The notes under the pieces were generated by a model. The model had not been told where the DNA came from, did no database searches, and worked only from the letters and a program-made list of their open reading frames with translations. Position numbers and translations under genes: made by a program. Shown piece after piece: positions 48,749-56,529 of a stretch of 64,000 bases of DNA (the stretch's first letter is position 1; the number at the start of each line of letters is the position of its first letter). The DNA is from Leifsonia sp. 71-9. GTDB lineage: Bacteria > Actinomycetota > Actinomycetes > Actinomycetales > Microbacteriaceae. The stretch covers positions 158,231 through 222,230 of the forward strand of contig NZ_MKVJ01000020.1 of assembly GCF_001898805.1 (NCBI RefSeq), given 5' to 3'.

Positions 48749-49887
48749 CCACGACCCCCGCACTCGAGGTCTCCGCGCGCGACCTCGATGACCTCCGCCG
48801 CCGCGTCCGCGAGACGCGCTGGGCGCAGCCCTGGCCGGTCGGCGGCTGGGAGGCCGGCGCCGACCAGGACGAGCTGCGGCGGCTCGCCGCCTACTGGGCC
48901 GACGGTTTCGACTGGGAGGAGCAGCGCCGCCGGATCGAGAGGCTGCCGTGGGGGAGCACGACGCTGGACGGCATCCCGCTCGCCTACCTCCGGTTCGACG
49001 CCGAGGGCTCCGATGGTTCGGACCGTCCCGCCCGCCTCCCGATCGTGCTGACGAACGGCTGGCCGAGCAGCGCCCTCGAGCTGGTCGAGGTCGCACGGCG
49101 CCTGGCCGCCCCGTCGCAGTTCGGGGGCGACGCGGCGGACGCGACGACCGTGATCGTCCCCGCGCTCCCCGGCTTCCCCTTCTCCCCGCAGCGCGCCAGC
49201 CACGACGACCAGACGCACGAGCTCTGGCATCGGCTGATGACCGACGTCCTCGGTTTCGACCGGTACGCCGCGCACGGGGGCGACCTCGGCGCCGGGATCA
49301 CGTCCCGGCTCGCTCAGGCGCATCCCGAGGCCGTCGCGGGCATCCACCTGCTCGCGGTCGCCGCGCCGGCCCACGTCGACGAGACGACGCTGACGGACGA
49401 GGAGCGCCGCTACCTCGCCGCGGTGCAGGCCTGGGTCGCGGAGGAGGGCGGGTACCAGCACGAGCAGCAGACGCGCCCTCTCACGCTCGCCCCCGCGCTC
49501 TCCGACTCGCCCGTCGGCCTGCTCGCATGGATTCTGGAGAAGCACCGCGCGTGGAGCGATTGCGCCGGGGAGGTCTCGCGCGTCTTCAGCGACGACTACC
49601 TCCTGACGCTCGCCTCCCTCTACTGGTTCACGAACTCCATCGGGACGTCGTTCCGTCCGTACTGGGAGTACGCCGCGGGGAGGACCGTCCGGGTGGAGCG
49701 CGTGAGCGTCCCGACGGCGGTCGCCGTCTTCCCGCACGATCTCACGCAGCCGCCCCGGAGCTGGGCGGAGCGCTCGTACGACGTGACCCGGTACACGGCG
49801 ATGCCGCGCGGCGGCCACTTCGCCCCGCACGAGGCGCCGGAGCTGCTCGCCGCCGACATCGTGGAGTTCCTCCGGTCGCTGGTCTGA
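48745..49887 (+). CDS. epoxide hydrolase
   Basis: A 380-residue protein with the long N-terminal cap of microsomal-type epoxide hydrolases ('DLDDLRRRVRETRWAQPWP', 'YWADGFDWEEQRRRIERLPW'). 'NGWPSSALELVEV' carries the HGWP-type oxyanion motif as NGWP. The nucleophile elbow is 'AAHGGDLGAGITSRLA' with Asp in GGDLG. 'RPYWEYA' is the epoxide-activating Tyr block, and the His is in 'PRGGHFAPHEAPELL'. Coupled to the TetR gene by a 4-base overlap. Confidence 0.92.
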   Translation: MTTTPALEVSARDLDDLRRRVRETRWAQPWPVGGWEAGADQDELRRLAAYWADGFDWEEQRRRIERLPWGSTTLDGIPLAYLRFDAEGSDGSDRPARLPIVLTNGWPSSALELVEVARRLAAPSQFGGDAADATTVIVPALPGFPFSPQRASHDDQTHELWHRLMTDVLGFDRYAAHGGDLGAGITSRLAQAHPEAVAGIHLLAVAAPAHVDETTLTDEERRYLAAVQAWVAEEGGYQHEQQTRPLTLAPALSDSPVGLLAWILEKHRAWSDCAGEVSRVFSDDYLLTLASLYWFTNSIGTSFRPYWEYAAGRTVRVERVSVPTAVAVFPHDLTQPPRSWAERSYDVTRYTAMPRGGHFAPHEAPELLAADIVEFLRSLV

Positions 49888-49888
49888 C

Positions 49889-49968
49889 GCCGAGCGCTTC
49901 GACTGCCTAGCGCTTCGCCTGCCGAGCGCTTCGCCTGCCGAGCGCTTCGACCGCCTAGCGCTTCGACG
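49889..49968. repeat. five tandem 16-bp repeats
   Basis: Five head-to-tail copies of GCCkAGCGCTTCGmCy lie at 49889, 49905, 49921, 49937 and 49953. Copies alternate between CCTAGC and CCGAGC. The array starts two bases after the epoxide hydrolase stop and its last copy supplies the stop codon (CTA on plus) of the opposing DoxX-like gene. Each copy has the short palindrome AGCGCT at its centre. Confidence 0.85.
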
Positions 49969-50365
49969 CGCTCCGGTCGTTCGTCCCGTACAGCGCCGCC
50001 GCGATGAGGAGGGGCTGGAACGCCAGCCGGATCAGCCGCTTGCGGTCGGTGTCGAGGCCGAACGCGCTGCGGTGGTGCTGCCACTGCGAGACGTTGCCGG
50101 GGAACACGGCCGTGAAGAACGCTGCGGCGATCCAGCCGACGGTGCTCCGGCTGGCGAGTCCCTTCCGCTGCGGGGTGACGGCGAGCGCGGTTCCGAGCGC
50201 GATTTCGACCACTCCGGAGGCGAGAACGGTCGTGTCCGCGTCGAGCGGGACGAAGTCCGGCACCTGGGCCTGGAAGTCCTTTCGGGCGAAGGTGAGGTGG
50301 CTCACCCCGGCGAAGACGAGGCCGGCGCCGAGGAGGATGCGCGCGGTAGTGCGGGCGGCGCTCAT
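49955..50365 (-). CDS. DoxX-like membrane protein
   Basis: The protein is 136 residues from ATG 50365. Three to four helices are visible: 'ARILLGAGLVFAGVSHLTFA', 'VVEIALGTALAVTP', 'STVGWIAAAFFTAVFPG' and a last one near 'LIRLAFQPLLIAAALYG'. 'GVSHL' and 'VPDFVP' in the first loop are DoxX-family marks. The last codons (SASKR) fall into the 16-bp repeat. No clear ribosome site precedes the ATG. Function of such members is unknown. Confidence 0.8.
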   Translation of the reverse strand: MSAARTTARILLGAGLVFAGVSHLTFARKDFQAQVPDFVPLDADTTVLASGVVEIALGTALAVTPQRKGLASRSTVGWIAAAFFTAVFPGNVSQWQHHRSAFGLDTDRKRLIRLAFQPLLIAAALYGTNDRSASKR

Positions 50366-50525
50366 GCGGCGGCGTTCTGGACGGTGGAGGCGGGGTGGGC
50401 GGTGGAGGTGGGGGAGGCGGGGATACGTCGCGTCATACCCCGATGCAACGCCGTCCGCGCGTTCTCTGCAAGCGGACAGGGTCGCGGGCGTGCTGCCGGA
50501 ATATCCTCCGACCGGATTCGTTGAA

Positions 50526-50546
50526 CTTGAGTGCACACCACTCAAC
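50526..50546 (+). promoter_or_regulatory. HAIR element (HspR operator)
   Basis: CTTGAGT-GCACACC-ACTCAAC fits the HAIR consensus CTTGAGT-N7-ACTCAAG with one mismatch at the last base. It ends 19 bases before GTG 50566 of the Clp ATPase gene. HspR is a heat-shock repressor known in actinobacteria, where it controls dnaK and clpB operons; repression is relieved on heat shock. Confidence 0.85.
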
Positions 50547-50565
50547 TTTAGAAACAGGAGATCAC

Positions 50566-53109
50566 GTGCCCGAGAACTTCACTCCCGAGAGCGGCGGAGC
50601 CGGCTCGTTCGACGAGTTCCTGGCCCGCTACCTCGCGGGTGAGCGTGCGCGCGCCGCGCGCTCGATCGACATCAGCCGGTTCTTGAGCCGGCGCACGCAG
50701 GAGATCCTCGCCGAGGCGGGCCGCTTCGCTCTGGAGCACGGCCACCGCGAGCTGGACGCCCTGCACATCCTGCGCGTCATGGCGGGCGAGGAGCCGGCCG
50801 CCGACGCGATGCGCGGTATCGGGGTCGACCCCGCGCGCGTCGTGCTCGCGGCCGAGCAGCGCCTCCCCGCTTCGGGCGAGATGGTGGATGCGGACGCCGC
50901 CTCCATCACGACCTCGGCCCAGCGCGCGCTCTTCCACGCCTACCAGGTCGCCCGTGCCTCCGGATCGACGTACATCGACCCTGAGCACCTTTTCTTCGCG
51001 CTCGTGATCGGCCAGGACGCCCCCGCCGGGCAGGTCCTGCAGGCCGCCGGCGTGACCGCGGACGCCCTCACCAACGCCATGCGCCAGACCGCCACGGTCG
51101 GCGCCGGGGGCATGGGCGAGCCCGAGGCCGCCGAGGACGAGTCCGACACCCCGATGCTCGACCGCTTCGGCACCGACCTGACCGAGCTCGCCCGCGAGGG
51201 CCGGCTCGACCCGGTCGTCGGCCGGCTCGACGAGATCGAGCAGACCATCGAGATCCTCTCCCGCCGCACCAAGAACAACCCGGTGCTGGTCGGCGAGGCC
51301 GGCGTCGGCAAGACCGCGATCGTGGAGGGTCTGGCCCGCGCGATCGTCGCCGGCGACGTCCCCGAGCAGCTGCAGGACAAGAAGGTCGTCACGCTCGACC
51401 TGGCCGGTATGGTCGCGGGCACCCGTTACCGCGGCGACTTCGAGGAGCGCCTCACCGCGCTCATGGACGAGATCAGCGCCGGGACCGACGAGCTGATCGT
51501 CTTCATCGACGAGCTGCACACCGTCGTCGGCGCCGGAGGCTCGGGTGAGTCCGGCGGCATGGACGCGGGCAACATCCTGAAGCCCCGCCTGGCGCGCGGC
51601 GACCTGCACCTGGTCGGCGCGACGACGCTCAAGGAGTACCGCCGCATCGAGAAGGACCCGGCCCTCGAGCGCCGCTTCCAGCCGGTGACCGTCGGCGAGC
51701 CCAGCGTCGAGGACGCGGTGCTCATCCTGCAGGGCCTGCGCGGCGCCTACGAGGAGCACCACGGCGTGCGCTACACGGACGACGCCCTGCGCGCCGCCGT
51801 CGAGCTCTCCGACCGGTACGTCTCCGACCGCTTCCTGCCCGACAAGGCCATCGACCTGATCGACCAGGCCGGCGCGCGTCTGCGCCTGTCGCTGGGCAAG
51901 CGGGTGGATGCGTCCGCGCTGATGCAGAAGCTCGCGACCCTGGAGTCCGAGAAGAACTCCGCCGTCGCCGGCGAGCACTACGAGGAGGCGTCGCGCCTGC
52001 GCGACGAGATCGAGACCGTCCAGCACTCCCTCGACGAGCTCGGCCGCGCCCCGCGGCCCGACGCGGTCGTGGGCGAGCCCGAGATCGCGGGCATCGTCTC
52101 CCGCGCCACCGGCATCCCGGTGTCCCGCATCGGCGACGCCGACCGCGAGCGTCTGGCCCGGCTGGAGTCCGAGCTGCACGAGCGCGTCATCGGCCAGGAG
52201 GACGCGGTCACCGCGGTCGCCAAGGCCGTGCGCCGCAACCGCACCGGGCTGGGCGACGAGCGCCGCCCCGTCGGCAGCTTCCTCTTCCTCGGCCCCACCG
52301 GCGTCGGCAAGACCGAGCTGGCGAAGTCCCTGGCCGGGTCGCTCTTCGGCGACGAGAAGGCCATGCTCCGCTTCGACATGAGCGAGTTCGGCGAGCGCCA
52401 CACGGTCGCGCGCCTGGTCGGCGCCCCTCCCGGGTACGTCGGCTACGACGAGGCCGGCCAGCTCACCGAGCGCGTGCGCCGCAACCCGTACTCGGTCGTG
52501 CTGTTCGACGAGATCGAGAAGGCCCACCCCGACGTCTTCAACCTGCTGCTGCAGGTGCTGGACGACGGACGCCTGACCGACGGTCAGGGCCGCACGGTCG
52601 ACTTCCGCAACACGGTCGTCATCATGACCTCCAACCTCGGGTCGGAGTTCCTCGCCTCCCGCAGCGGAGCCCTCGGCTTCGTCGCACCGGGCGCGGACGG
52701 CTTCTCCTCCGAGAAGGACCTGCGCGACCGCGTGATGGGCAAGCTGCGCGAGGCGATGCGGCCCGAGTTCCTCAACCGCATCGACGAGATCGTGCTCTTC
52801 CGCAAGCTGGACGCGGAGCAGCTGCGGTCGATCGTGCGCCTGCTGCTGACCGCCACCGAGCACCGCCTGGCCTCCCGCGGCATCGCCTTCGAGACCACCG
52901 CGGCAGCCGTCGAGTGGATCGCCGACGCGGGCTACGAGCCCGAGTACGGCGCCCGCCCGCTCCGCCGCGTCATCCAGCGCGAGGTGGACGACCGCATTGC
53001 CGACCTGATGGTGACCGGCGAGGTCGCCGAGGGCGGCACCGTGGTGGTGGATGCCGTGGAGGGCGAGCTGCGCGTGAGCGCGCGGTCCGTCTTCGCCGCG
53101 GCCGCCTAG
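50566..53109 (+). CDS. ATP-dependent Clp protease ATP-binding subunit (two AAA+ modules)
   Basis: The protein is 847 residues from GTG 50566, with AGGAG at good distance. Clp N-terminal repeats span about 37-180. AAA1: Walker A GEAGVGKT at 243-250, Walker B 'IVFIDELHT'. A short middle with a UVR-like motif '[15 protein letters not shown]' (468-482) replaces the long ClpB middle domain. AAA2: Walker A GPTGVGKT at 576-583, '[12 protein letters not shown]'. LGF at 703-705 fits the ClpP-binding loop. So the protein is of ClpC type by structure, yet it is controlled by an HspR site as clpB usually is. Confidence 0.95.
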   Translation: MPENFTPESGGAGSFDEFLARYLAGERARAARSIDISRFLSRRTQEILAEAGRFALEHGHRELDALHILRVMAGEEPAADAMRGIGVDPARVVLAAEQRLPASGEMVDADAASITTSAQRALFHAYQVARASGSTYIDPEHLFFALVIGQDAPAGQVLQAAGVTADALTNAMRQTATVGAGGMGEPEAAEDESDTPMLDRFGTDLTELAREGRLDPVVGRLDEIEQTIEILSRRTKNNPVLVGEAGVGKTAIVEGLARAIVAGDVPEQLQDKKVVTLDLAGMVAGTRYRGDFEERLTALMDEISAGTDELIVFIDELHTVVGAGGSGESGGMDAGNILKPRLARGDLHLVGATTLKEYRRIEKDPALERRFQPVTVGEPSVEDAVLILQGLRGAYEEHHGVRYTDDALRAAVELSDRYVSDRFLPDKAIDLIDQAGARLRLSLGKRVDASALMQKLATLESEKNSAVAGEHYEEASRLRDEIETVQHSLDELGRAPRPDAVVGEPEIAGIVSRATGIPVSRIGDADRERLARLESELHERVIGQEDAVTAVAKAVRRNRTGLGDERRPVGSFLFLGPTGVGKTELAKSLAGSLFGDEKAMLRFDMSEFGERHTVARLVGAPPGYVGYDEAGQLTERVRRNPYSVVLFDEIEKAHPDVFNLLLQVLDDGRLTDGQGRTVDFRNTVVIMTSNLGSEFLASRSGALGFVAPGADGFSSEKDLRDRVMGKLREAMRPEFLNRIDEIVLFRKLDAEQLRSIVRLLLTATEHRLASRGIAFETTAAAVEWIADAGYEPEYGARPLRRVIQREVDDRIADLMVTGEVAEGGTVVVDAVEGELRVSARSVFAAAA

Positions 53110-53130
53110 CCCGCACCAAACGAATAGTCA

Positions 53131-53168
53131 CAACACGCCGCGTCCGCATCTGCGGGCGCGGCGTGTTG
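53131..53168. terminator. strong hairpin terminator
   Basis: CAACACGCCGCG (53131-53142) and CGCGGCGTGTTG (53157-53168) pair perfectly over 12 bases; the loop holds a further CCGCA-TC-TGCGG stem. It lies 21 bases after the Clp gene stop and 15 before the opposing LacI stop, and should end both. Confidence 0.85.
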
Positions 53169-53182
53169 CGTCCGATGGATGG

Positions 53183-54094
53183 CTACGCCGACTCCCGCAC
53201 CACGCGGGAACCCGTGGTCGGCTCCGCGACCGGCTCCAGGCCGATCGCGACCCGCGCCGCGTGCGCGCCGAGCCGCTCCGCCTCCACGTGCAGCGTGGTC
53301 AGCGCGGGCGCCCACAGCGCCCCGTACTCGCTGTCGCCGAAGCCGATCACGGCGAGGTCGCCGGGGGCGGCCAGCCCGAGCTCTGGCAGTGCCGAGAGGA
53401 TGGCGAGCGCCGTCTCGTCGTCGACGGTCGCGATGGCCGTGGCCTCAGGATGCCGCTGCCGCAGCTCCGCGATCGCGCGGGCCGTCGAGTCGCGGTCGCT
53501 CCCGGTCGTGACGACTCCGGCCGCGGTGAGCCCGAGGCGCTCGGCCGCCTGCGCGAGGTGCGGCAGCCGGTCGTGCGGAACGTCGGAGTGCGGCCCCGGC
53601 GCCCCGAACGCGACCACCGCGTGCCCGCGGTCGCGCAGGTGCGCGAGCTGGGTGAGCGCGTGCGACGCCAGCCCGTAGACCCAGCCGCCCTCGGGCGCCG
53701 CCGGGTTCACGTGGCGGAACGGTCCCGAGATGTCGACGACGGCGCGCGGCGACACCGCCGCGATCGCCGACTGCAGGGCGTGGTCGTGGGTGCCGTGCTG
53801 CACCAGGAGGCTGTGGTCGTGGGCAGCGAGCTCCGTGCTCATCCCGAGGATGAACCCCTCCAGGATCGGGCCGCCGCGCCGTGCGCCGACGTCGAGCAGC
53901 ACGACGCGTGACGTGCCCTCGCGCAGAGCCCGCGCGACTCCGTGCGGCACGTAACCCAGGGCGCGCGCCGCCTCCCGCACCCGCTCCTGCGTCTCGGGCC
54001 GGATCACCTGGCCCGGCGTGCGGTTGAGCACGAAGCTGACCGTCGCGGGGGAGACGCCGCTCGCCCGCGCGACCTCCTTGATCGTCACGCTCAC
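53183..54094 (-). CDS. LacI-family transcriptional regulator
   Basis: The protein is 303 residues. The HTH is 'TIKEVARASGVSPATVSFVLN' and the hinge-helix region contains 'GYVPHGVARALREG'. The sensor domain shows 'VVLLDVGARRGGPILEGFILGMSTELAAHDHSLL' with shortened first lobe (DVGARRGGPIL in place of the usual ipdi.npf), and 'VIGFGDSEYGALWAPALTTLHV' near the end. It is divergent to the dehydrogenase at 54165; the gap carries a 16-bp LacI-type palindrome. Confidence 0.93.
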   Translation of the reverse strand: MSVTIKEVARASGVSPATVSFVLNRTPGQVIRPETQERVREAARALGYVPHGVARALREGTSRVVLLDVGARRGGPILEGFILGMSTELAAHDHSLLVQHGTHDHALQSAIAAVSPRAVVDISGPFRHVNPAAPEGGWVYGLASHALTQLAHLRDRGHAVVAFGAPGPHSDVPHDRLPHLAQAAERLGLTAAGVVTTGSDRDSTARAIAELRQRHPEATAIATVDDETALAILSALPELGLAAPGDLAVIGFGDSEYGALWAPALTTLHVEAERLGAHAARVAIGLEPVAEPTTGSRVVRESA

Positions 54095-54112
54095 GGCCCG
54101 ATCCTAACGTGC

Positions 54113-54128
54113 ACTAATTCGATTTAGT
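54113..54128. promoter_or_regulatory. LacI-family operator
   Basis: ACTAATTCGATTTAGT is a 16-bp palindrome with one mismatched pair and a central CG, the usual form of LacI/GalR sites. It lies between the LacI gene start (54094) and the dehydrogenase start (54165), so it can control both. Confidence 0.75.
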
Positions 54129-54164
54129 AACTACCGTGACCAGAACCGATCGAAGGAGCATGCA

Positions 54165-55181
54165 GTGAAATCCATCCGAGTCACCGGCGTCGACACCAAC
54201 GAGTGGGTCGACATCGAGAAGCCGACCGCGGGACCCGCCGACGTCCTGCTCGCGATCAAGGCGTGCGGGATCTGCGGCTCCGACGCGATGTACTCGCACT
54301 TCGGCGGCATCCCGCCCCGACAGGGTGCGACCCCGCTCGGGCACGAGCCGGCCGCAGAGGTCGTCGAGGTCGGAGCCGACGTGCAGGGGATCACCGTCGG
54401 CGACCACGTCGTCATCGACACGATGGCCTTCACCGACGGGCTCCTCGGCTCGGGCGGCGCACAGGGCGCCCTCTCGGAGTTCGTCGTGGTCCGGGATGCG
54501 GTGCTCGGCCGTCAGCTGCGCGTCATCCCGAAGGACATCCCGTGGGACGTCGCCGCGCTCAACGAGCCGATGGCCGTCGCCTACCACGCCGTCAACCGCA
54601 CCGACCCGAAGGACGGCGACAAGGTCGTCATCTTCGGTGCCGGCCCGATCGGCCTGGGCGCGCTGCTCGGCTACCGCCGCCGCGGCGCGTCGCACATCGT
54701 GGTCGTCGACATCCTCCCCGCCCGGCTGGAGAAGGCGCTCGAGATCGGCGCGGACGCCGTGATCAACTCAGCCGAAGAGGACCTCGCCGCCCGCCTCGTC
54801 GAGCTGCACGGCGACGCCGCCACCGCGATGGTGCGCGGCGTCCGCCCCGGCACCGACATCTACCTCGACGCCGCCGGCGTCGGCTCCATCCCGCAGGCCG
54901 TCGCCGGCTTCGCCAAGCACGGCGCGACGCTCGGCATCGTCGCCGTGCACAAGCGCCCGGTCGAGCTCGACTTCGGCGGCATCCTGCCGACCGAGCTGAC
55001 GATCGTCTGGTCGATGGGCTACCCGACCGAGATCTTCGAGGTCACCGACGACCTCATCGCGAACTGGCAGAAGTACGCGCTGATCATCAGCGACCGCCTC
55101 CCGTTCGAGAAGGCCCTCGACGCCCTCGCCCTGGCGGCGACCCCCGGTGCCGCGGACAAGGTGACGGTGGTCTTCGACTGA
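54165..55181 (+). CDS. zinc-dependent alcohol dehydrogenase (threonine/sorbitol dehydrogenase-like)
   Basis: The protein is 338 residues from GTG 54165, after GAAGGAG. The catalytic zinc site is present: C37 in 'CGICGSD', H60-E61 in 'LGHEPAAEVVEVG'. The structural zinc lobe has lost all four cysteines ('DTMAFTDGLLGSGGAQGALSEF'). Rossmann 'VVIFGAGPIGLGALLGYRRRGA'; 'VVDILPARLEKALEIGADAVIN' indicates NAD. It is probably a polyol or sugar-derivative dehydrogenase under the divergent LacI regulator. It ends in a 17-bp perfect hairpin. Confidence 0.92.
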   Translation: MKSIRVTGVDTNEWVDIEKPTAGPADVLLAIKACGICGSDAMYSHFGGIPPRQGATPLGHEPAAEVVEVGADVQGITVGDHVVIDTMAFTDGLLGSGGAQGALSEFVVVRDAVLGRQLRVIPKDIPWDVAALNEPMAVAYHAVNRTDPKDGDKVVIFGAGPIGLGALLGYRRRGASHIVVVDILPARLEKALEIGADAVINSAEEDLAARLVELHGDAATAMVRGVRPGTDIYLDAAGVGSIPQAVAGFAKHGATLGIVAVHKRPVELDFGGILPTELTIVWSMGYPTEIFEVTDDLIANWQKYALIISDRLPFEKALDALALAATPGAADKVTVVFD

Positions 55182-55203
55182 GGTGGGCGCGGGGTGCGCA
55201 AAA

Positions 55204-55239
55204 GGGGCGCCGCGCTCGCAACTGCGAGCGCGGCGCCCC
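55204..55239. terminator. perfect 17-bp-stem hairpin
   Basis: GGGGCGCCGCGCTCGCA (55204-55220) and TGCGAGCGCGGCGCCCC (55223-55239) are exact complements with a two-base AC loop, preceded by AAA. It lies between the convergent dehydrogenase and HsdR_N-type genes, and can terminate both. Confidence 0.85.
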
Positions 55240-55247
55240 CATCGCGG

Positions 55248-56336
55248 CTACGCGTATCGACGGACGGCCGCGCGGATGTCGTCGGCGAACCGGTAGATCT
55301 CATCCAGCGAGGCCAGCTCATGCTTCGTCTCGTTCTTGTCCTCGTCGAAGAGGCCGATGTGCTTCTTGGACTTGCCGTTGAAATGCAGGCGAGCGATCGG
55401 CTTCCGGTTGTTGTCATCGAGGAGGATCGCGAAGTACGACTTCGAATCGCGCTGAGCGATTCTCAGCGGCTTGACCTCGCTGCAGGCGATGGCCTTGACG
55501 ATCTGATAGCCCTCCAGCTCCTCGAGCGTCGTCTCGATCTCGGTGTCGCGGTCCAGATCGCTCTCCGCGGGGGGCTGGCTCGTGAGTGCTTCCGGCTCGG
55601 AGGGGCTCGCCGAATACGTCGAACTGCCGAGAGCGGTTTTGAGGCGATCGTTCACCTGGTCGTTCAGGAACTGGCTCGTCGCCTTCCGCACCAAAGGGGT
55701 GAACTGGTCGCGCACCCGTTGGGTGATCGGCCCGTCGTAGACACGGCTCGTGAAGAAGCGGACCCATTCCTCGTCGGGCTCCCGGAACTCGCTGGCGAGA
55801 GCCCGCTTGATCTGACCGATGTACTTCAACTCGCCTGCGGCGTTGATGATCGAGTCGAGGTCGAACGCATCCTTGGTCAGCTTCCGCAGCTCCGGGATCA
55901 GCGTCTCGTCGATGTCGAGCAGGTCGAGAACGAGGAACGGCTTGTCGTCCATCCGGTTCGGCGCGTCAAGGTCGGTGTAGAAGTGGTAAACCTCTCCGTT
56001 GGTCAGCACCGCGACGCGAGCGTTCGTCACGGCGAAGTAGCGGAACAGCTGTGACGCGTTCTCGATCGTGAGTGACTCGTTCGACTTCTTGCATTCGATC
56101 AGCATCTGGACTTCACCGTCCCGCATGATCGCGTAGTCGATCTTCTCGCCCTTCTTGATCCCCACATCGGCGGTGAATTCCGGCACGACCTCTAGAGGGT
56201 TGAAGACGTCGTAACCGAGGACGTTCGAGATGAACGGCATCACGAAGGCGTTCTTCGTTGCTTCCTCAGTGTGGATGGCGTCGCGCTGATTCGCGACTTT
56301 CACTGCGATGGCGGCGAGCACCTCTGCAAAATCCAT
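55248..56336 (-). CDS. type I restriction enzyme R N-terminal-like nuclease (HSDR_N_2), orphan
   Basis: The protein is 362 residues from ATG 56336, after AAGGAG. Residues 20-160 form the HsdR_N nuclease fold: 'EEATKNAFVMPFISNVLGYDVFNPLEVVPEF', then the PD-(D/E)xK set with D in 'EKIDYAIMRDG' and 'LIECKKSNE' (E-x-K), then the 'ASQLFRYFA' Q-x-x-x-Y. The C-terminal 150 residues ('SKSYFAILLDDNNRKPIARLHFNGKSKKHIGLF') are a beta-rich module seen in stand-alone members. No methylase, specificity or helicase gene adjoins. Base composition is visibly lower in GC than neighbours, suggesting transfer. Confidence 0.88.
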   Translation of the reverse strand: MDFAEVLAAIAVKVANQRDAIHTEEATKNAFVMPFISNVLGYDVFNPLEVVPEFTADVGIKKGEKIDYAIMRDGEVQMLIECKKSNESLTIENASQLFRYFAVTNARVAVLTNGEVYHFYTDLDAPNRMDDKPFLVLDLLDIDETLIPELRKLTKDAFDLDSIINAAGELKYIGQIKRALASEFREPDEEWVRFFTSRVYDGPITQRVRDQFTPLVRKATSQFLNDQVNDRLKTALGSSTYSASPSEPEALTSQPPAESDLDRDTEIETTLEELEGYQIVKAIACSEVKPLRIAQRDSKSYFAILLDDNNRKPIARLHFNGKSKKHIGLFDEDKNETKHELASLDEIYRFADDIRAAVRRYA

Positions 56337-56352
56337 GGGTCTCCTTTGGGGT

Positions 56353-56388
56353 GGATCGTGATCCAAAGATACTGAAGAGTAGGTATCT
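56353..56388. promoter_or_regulatory. palindromes upstream of the orphan nuclease gene
   Basis: GGATCGTGATCC (56353-56364) is a 12-bp palindrome with a two-base centre, and AGATAC-N10-GTATCT (56367-56388) is a second inverted repeat. Both lie 17-52 bases before ATG 56336 on the minus strand, where a promoter and operator would be expected. Confidence 0.55.
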
Positions 56389-56529
56389 AGACGTGACTCA
56401 TTTCGGTCAACCCACCCGGAATGGGGGTGCGGGCGGACGGTAGCGCCGGAGCCCCTTTCCTGTACATCTCCAAACCTCCCTTCACCTCGCACCGACCGAT
56501 TCCACAGCCCGGCTTGGAAGCGTAGACGG

